The position numbers and the translations under genes are program-made. A model generated the notes under the pieces. The model saw only the letters and a list, made by a program, of their open reading frames with translations. It made no database searches and had not been told where the DNA came from. A DNA stretch of 64,000 nucleotides from Streptomyces agglomeratus (GTDB lineage Bacteria > Actinomycetota > Actinomycetes > Streptomycetales > Streptomycetaceae): NCBI RefSeq assembly GCF_001746415.1, contig NZ_MEHJ01000002.1, forward strand, positions 434,001-498,000. The letters are read 5' to 3'. Shown here piece by piece: positions 62,224 through 64,000 of the stretch. Position 1 is the first letter of the stretch. The number at the start of each line of letters is the position of its first letter.

Positions 62224-63117
62224 TCAGCTGCCGAGGATGGTGATGGTGATCGGGATCATCACGAAGATCAGCATCAGGATGACGCCGAAGGTGACGGGCA
62301 GGATCATCGCGGCGCTCGCCGCGTTGGCCTGCGCTTTGGAGTCCGTCAGCAGCGCGATCCGCAGCTGGCGGGCCTGGGCCTGGAGGGTGGTGTAGACGGC
62401 TGCGCCGTCGCCTGCGAGGGCGAGCGTGTCGGCTGGGCGGGTCAGCTCGGCGATGTCGAGTTCCTCTCCGAGTTGCTTGAGGGCATCCCACACGGTGACG
62501 CCGGCGAGCTCGGCCTGGTGGAAGACCTGTCGGATCCGTACGAAGATCCAGCCGTCGCCGACCTCCGCGGTTTGGGTCAGGGCCTGTGCCGCGCCGCTGT
62601 TGGCGATACGGGCCAAGGCCACGCGCTCCAGGTAGGAGGCGGCGGCGTGCCGGACGACCAGGCGGGCGGCGGCCGCATTGCGGGCGACCTCTTTGGCTGG
62701 CCAGAACCAGAACAGTCCGCTTAGGGCGAGTGAGAGCAGGACGGGTACCGCGTACGGGAACCCGGCGCCGGCCAGGGCCAGCAGGGCCTGGAGGAGCTGT
62801 GGGAGCAGCAGGCCGTAGAGGGCGAAGAGGAAGCGTTTGCCGAGGTGTTCGGCCGGGCTGATGCGCAGCAGGTTGAGGTCTTTGAGGGGCAGGGTGAGGC
62901 GGCCGCCGAGTTCGCCGAGCAGCCGGGCTCCGACGCGTTCGGGCAGTGAGCCGGTGCGGTCGGGTCCGGCGGCGGGCAGGAGGGTGGCGACTTTGCTGGC
63001 GTCGAGCCGGTCCAGTGTGCTGGCCAGGTCGGGGCGGGCGGGCCAGGCGGCGCGTACGGCCAGGCCGATCAGGGCGCCGGCGGCGGCTGCGGGCAGCACG
63101 GCTTCCATGGGGATCAT
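62224..63117 (-). CDS. tadC: TadC-like type II/IVb secretion membrane protein
   Basis: A 297-residue GspF/TadC-type platform protein. ATG 63117 overlaps the TadB stop (ATGA). N-terminal hydrophobic segment LPAAAAGALIGLAVRAAWPA, paired helices LLPQLLQALLALAGAGFPYA and PVLLSLALSGLFWFWPAKEV, the conserved cytoplasmic domain VVRHAAASYLERVALARIAN and LGEELDIAELTRPADTLALA, then the final two-helix end ILPVTFGVILMLIFVMIPIT. It anchors the pilus ATPase and extrudes pilin together with TadB. Confidence 0.88.
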   Translation of the reverse strand: MIPMEAVLPAAAAGALIGLAVRAAWPARPDLASTLDRLDASKVATLLPAAGPDRTGSLPERVGARLLGELGGRLTLPLKDLNLLRISPAEHLGKRFLFALYGLLLPQLLQALLALAGAGFPYAVPVLLSLALSGLFWFWPAKEVARNAAAARLVVRHAAASYLERVALARIANSGAAQALTQTAEVGDGWIFVRIRQVFHQAELAGVTVWDALKQLGEELDIAELTRPADTLALAGDGAAVYTTLQAQARQLRIALLTDSKAQANAASAAMILPVTFGVILMLIFVMIPITITILGS

Positions 63118-64000
63118 GCGGCCCCTCCGGTGCTGAGTTGGGTGGCGGGCAGCGGGTCCAGCAGGCGGGGGTCGGGCTTGGTGCGGGCGATGCGGCGCAG
63201 CCACGAGAGGGTCCAGGCGAACAGGCCGCCGAGTGCGGCGAGGACGATCTGACCGAGGGGGGACTGGTACCAGCCGGACCAGGCGTCGTTGAGCATGCAG
63301 CCGACCACGACGACGCAGATGACGACCGAGACCATGCGCGAGGATTTGCGGACCTTGGCGCGGTCGGCCTCGATGTCGCGTGCGTCGGCGGCCTGCTGGT
63401 GGATGGTGATGGCCAGGGCCTCGAGGGCGTCGGACAGGCCAGGTCCCTTGTATACGGCGTGGGACTGGAAGAGCAGGACCACGTGGTCGGAGACGCCGTC
63501 GGCGAGCTCGTCGGCGAACAGGGCGAAAGCGTCCTGGGCCTCGGCGCCGGAACGCAGCCGGTCGGCCAGGGCCCGCACGTTCGGGGCGATCGGCGCGGGC
63601 GCGTTCTTCGCGGAAGCCCGGATGGTCTGGGGCAGGCTGATGCCGGCGGTGTGGACGCCTGCCAGGTGGTTGAGCCACTGTCCGAGGGCTTCCAGGCGCT
63701 CGATGCGCAGGGTTGCCGCGGTGCCGGGGTTGAGGATGTAGGGCAGGCCGAGGACGGCTGAGCCGGCCAGGATCCCGTGGACGGGCCATCCGGTCCATGC
63801 CCACACCACGAGGGTGACGATGCCGGCGGCGGTGACCAGGTGGCGCCAGCGGTGTTGCCACTTCTGCGGAAGTTCTGCCTTCGCGCGCTGGATGCGGCCG
63901 GCCGTGCGGGAGGTGGGCTTGACCGGGTCGGGGATGCGGCCGCGGATCTCCCGCACGGCGGCCACCAGTGCCATAAGGGCGACGGCGGCGCAGCAGGCGG
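63114..64000 (-). CDS. tadB: TadB-like type II/IVb secretion membrane protein, 5' end outside window
   Basis: At least 287 residues in the window from ATG 63974, but the frame continues to the right edge with hydrophobic codons (CCAAVALMALVAAV), so the true start is probably beyond 64000. Helix pair HLVTAAGIVTLVVWAWTGWP and LGLPYILN; GspF domain RIERLEALGQWLNHLAGVHT then AGISLPQTIRASAKNAPAPI, HVVLLFQSHAVYKGPGLSDA; final helices VVICVVVVGCMLNDAWSGWY and LGGLFAWTLSWLRR. It is paired with TadC. The ATPase gene tadA should lie further right. Confidence 0.87.
   Translation of the reverse strand, partial: ACCAAVALMALVAAVREIRGRIPDPVKPTSRTAGRIQRAKAELPQKWQHRWRHLVTAAGIVTLVVWAWTGWPVHGILAGSAVLGLPYILNPGTAATLRIERLEALGQWLNHLAGVHTAGISLPQTIRASAKNAPAPIAPNVRALADRLRSGAEAQDAFALFADELADGVSDHVVLLFQSHAVYKGPGLSDALEALAITIHQQAADARDIEADRAKVRKSSRMVSVVICVVVVGCMLNDAWSGWYQSPLGQIVLAALGGLFAWTLSWLRRIARTKPDPRLLDPLPATQLSTGGAA

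Noticed and set aside
60304..62724. 806-codon open frame on the plus strand
   Set aside because: It lies antisense across seven Tad-operon genes whose minus-strand products are clearly recognisable.

Overview
The window is high-GC actinomycete DNA and almost certainly Streptomyces. Most recognisable genes belong to Streptomyces families (SCO2400, DUF6233, DUF6281, DUF7144, Amidase_6, DUF3515, terminal protein Tpg). Two tpg genes, which encode the protein that caps linear Streptomyces replicons, and a plasmid-type replication block near the middle make a large linear plasmid the best reading. A subtelomeric chromosome arm is the alternative. No telomere, rRNA or tRNA gene was found. Gene remnants are very frequent, as expected of accessory DNA.

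Layout. 0-5.2 kb: a TetR remnant, an SRPBCC protein, a secreted pectate lyase, decayed genes and an SCO2400-type zinc-ribbon membrane protein. 5.2-12.1 kb: a helicase fragment beside the first tpg, a TmrB-like kinase, and a tightly coupled operon (two unknown proteins, an APH-fold kinase, a nucleotidyltransferase) carrying two frameshifts. 12.3-17.3 kb: an IS5 tail, a GT1 glycosyltransferase, and a GGDEF / small Cys-protein / unknown-protein operon. 17.7-18.2 kb: a frameshifted gene next to a two-repeat type I-E CRISPR relic. 18.6-22.8 kb: a secreted amidase, a lipoprotein, and an asparagine-synthase fragment followed by NUDIX and UDP-sugar dehydrogenase genes. 22.8-29.4 kb: defence- and toxin-like cargo, mostly damaged (TcmP, TIGR02391-like proteins, a polymorphic-toxin C-terminus), plus an intact unknown protein with a possible PD-(D/E)xK nuclease motif.

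30.0-34.6 kb is the apparent replication module: 7 perfect and 4 near-perfect copies of a 9-bp iteron (GGGACTGAA), then a chain of overlapping genes (primase-polymerase, SF3 helicase, two small proteins) and the second tpg. 34.8-47.2 kb holds secreted proteins and a duplicated set: two stand-alone LuxR-type HTH regulators with matching upstream regions, two copies of an unknown secreted protein and two copies of a three- to four-helix membrane protein. One secreted-protein copy is split by an IS5-family element; an IS112-like element and a detached copy of its left end also lie here.

47.7-53.7 kb: a CcdA/TlpA pair for extracytoplasmic thiol redox, decayed DNA, a sigma-70 factor in a three-gene operon, and a frameshifted DUF6281 lipoprotein. 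53.9-56.2 kb: an FG-GAP gene broken by an IS3 element. 56.2-64 kb: a Tad (type IVb pilus) operon on the minus strand running TadB, TadC, a Flp-like pilin, a lipoprotein, two TadE-like proteins, a TadG-like protein, and a 1231-residue membrane protein joining LysM domains to a BTAD-type domain. The operon continues beyond the right edge.
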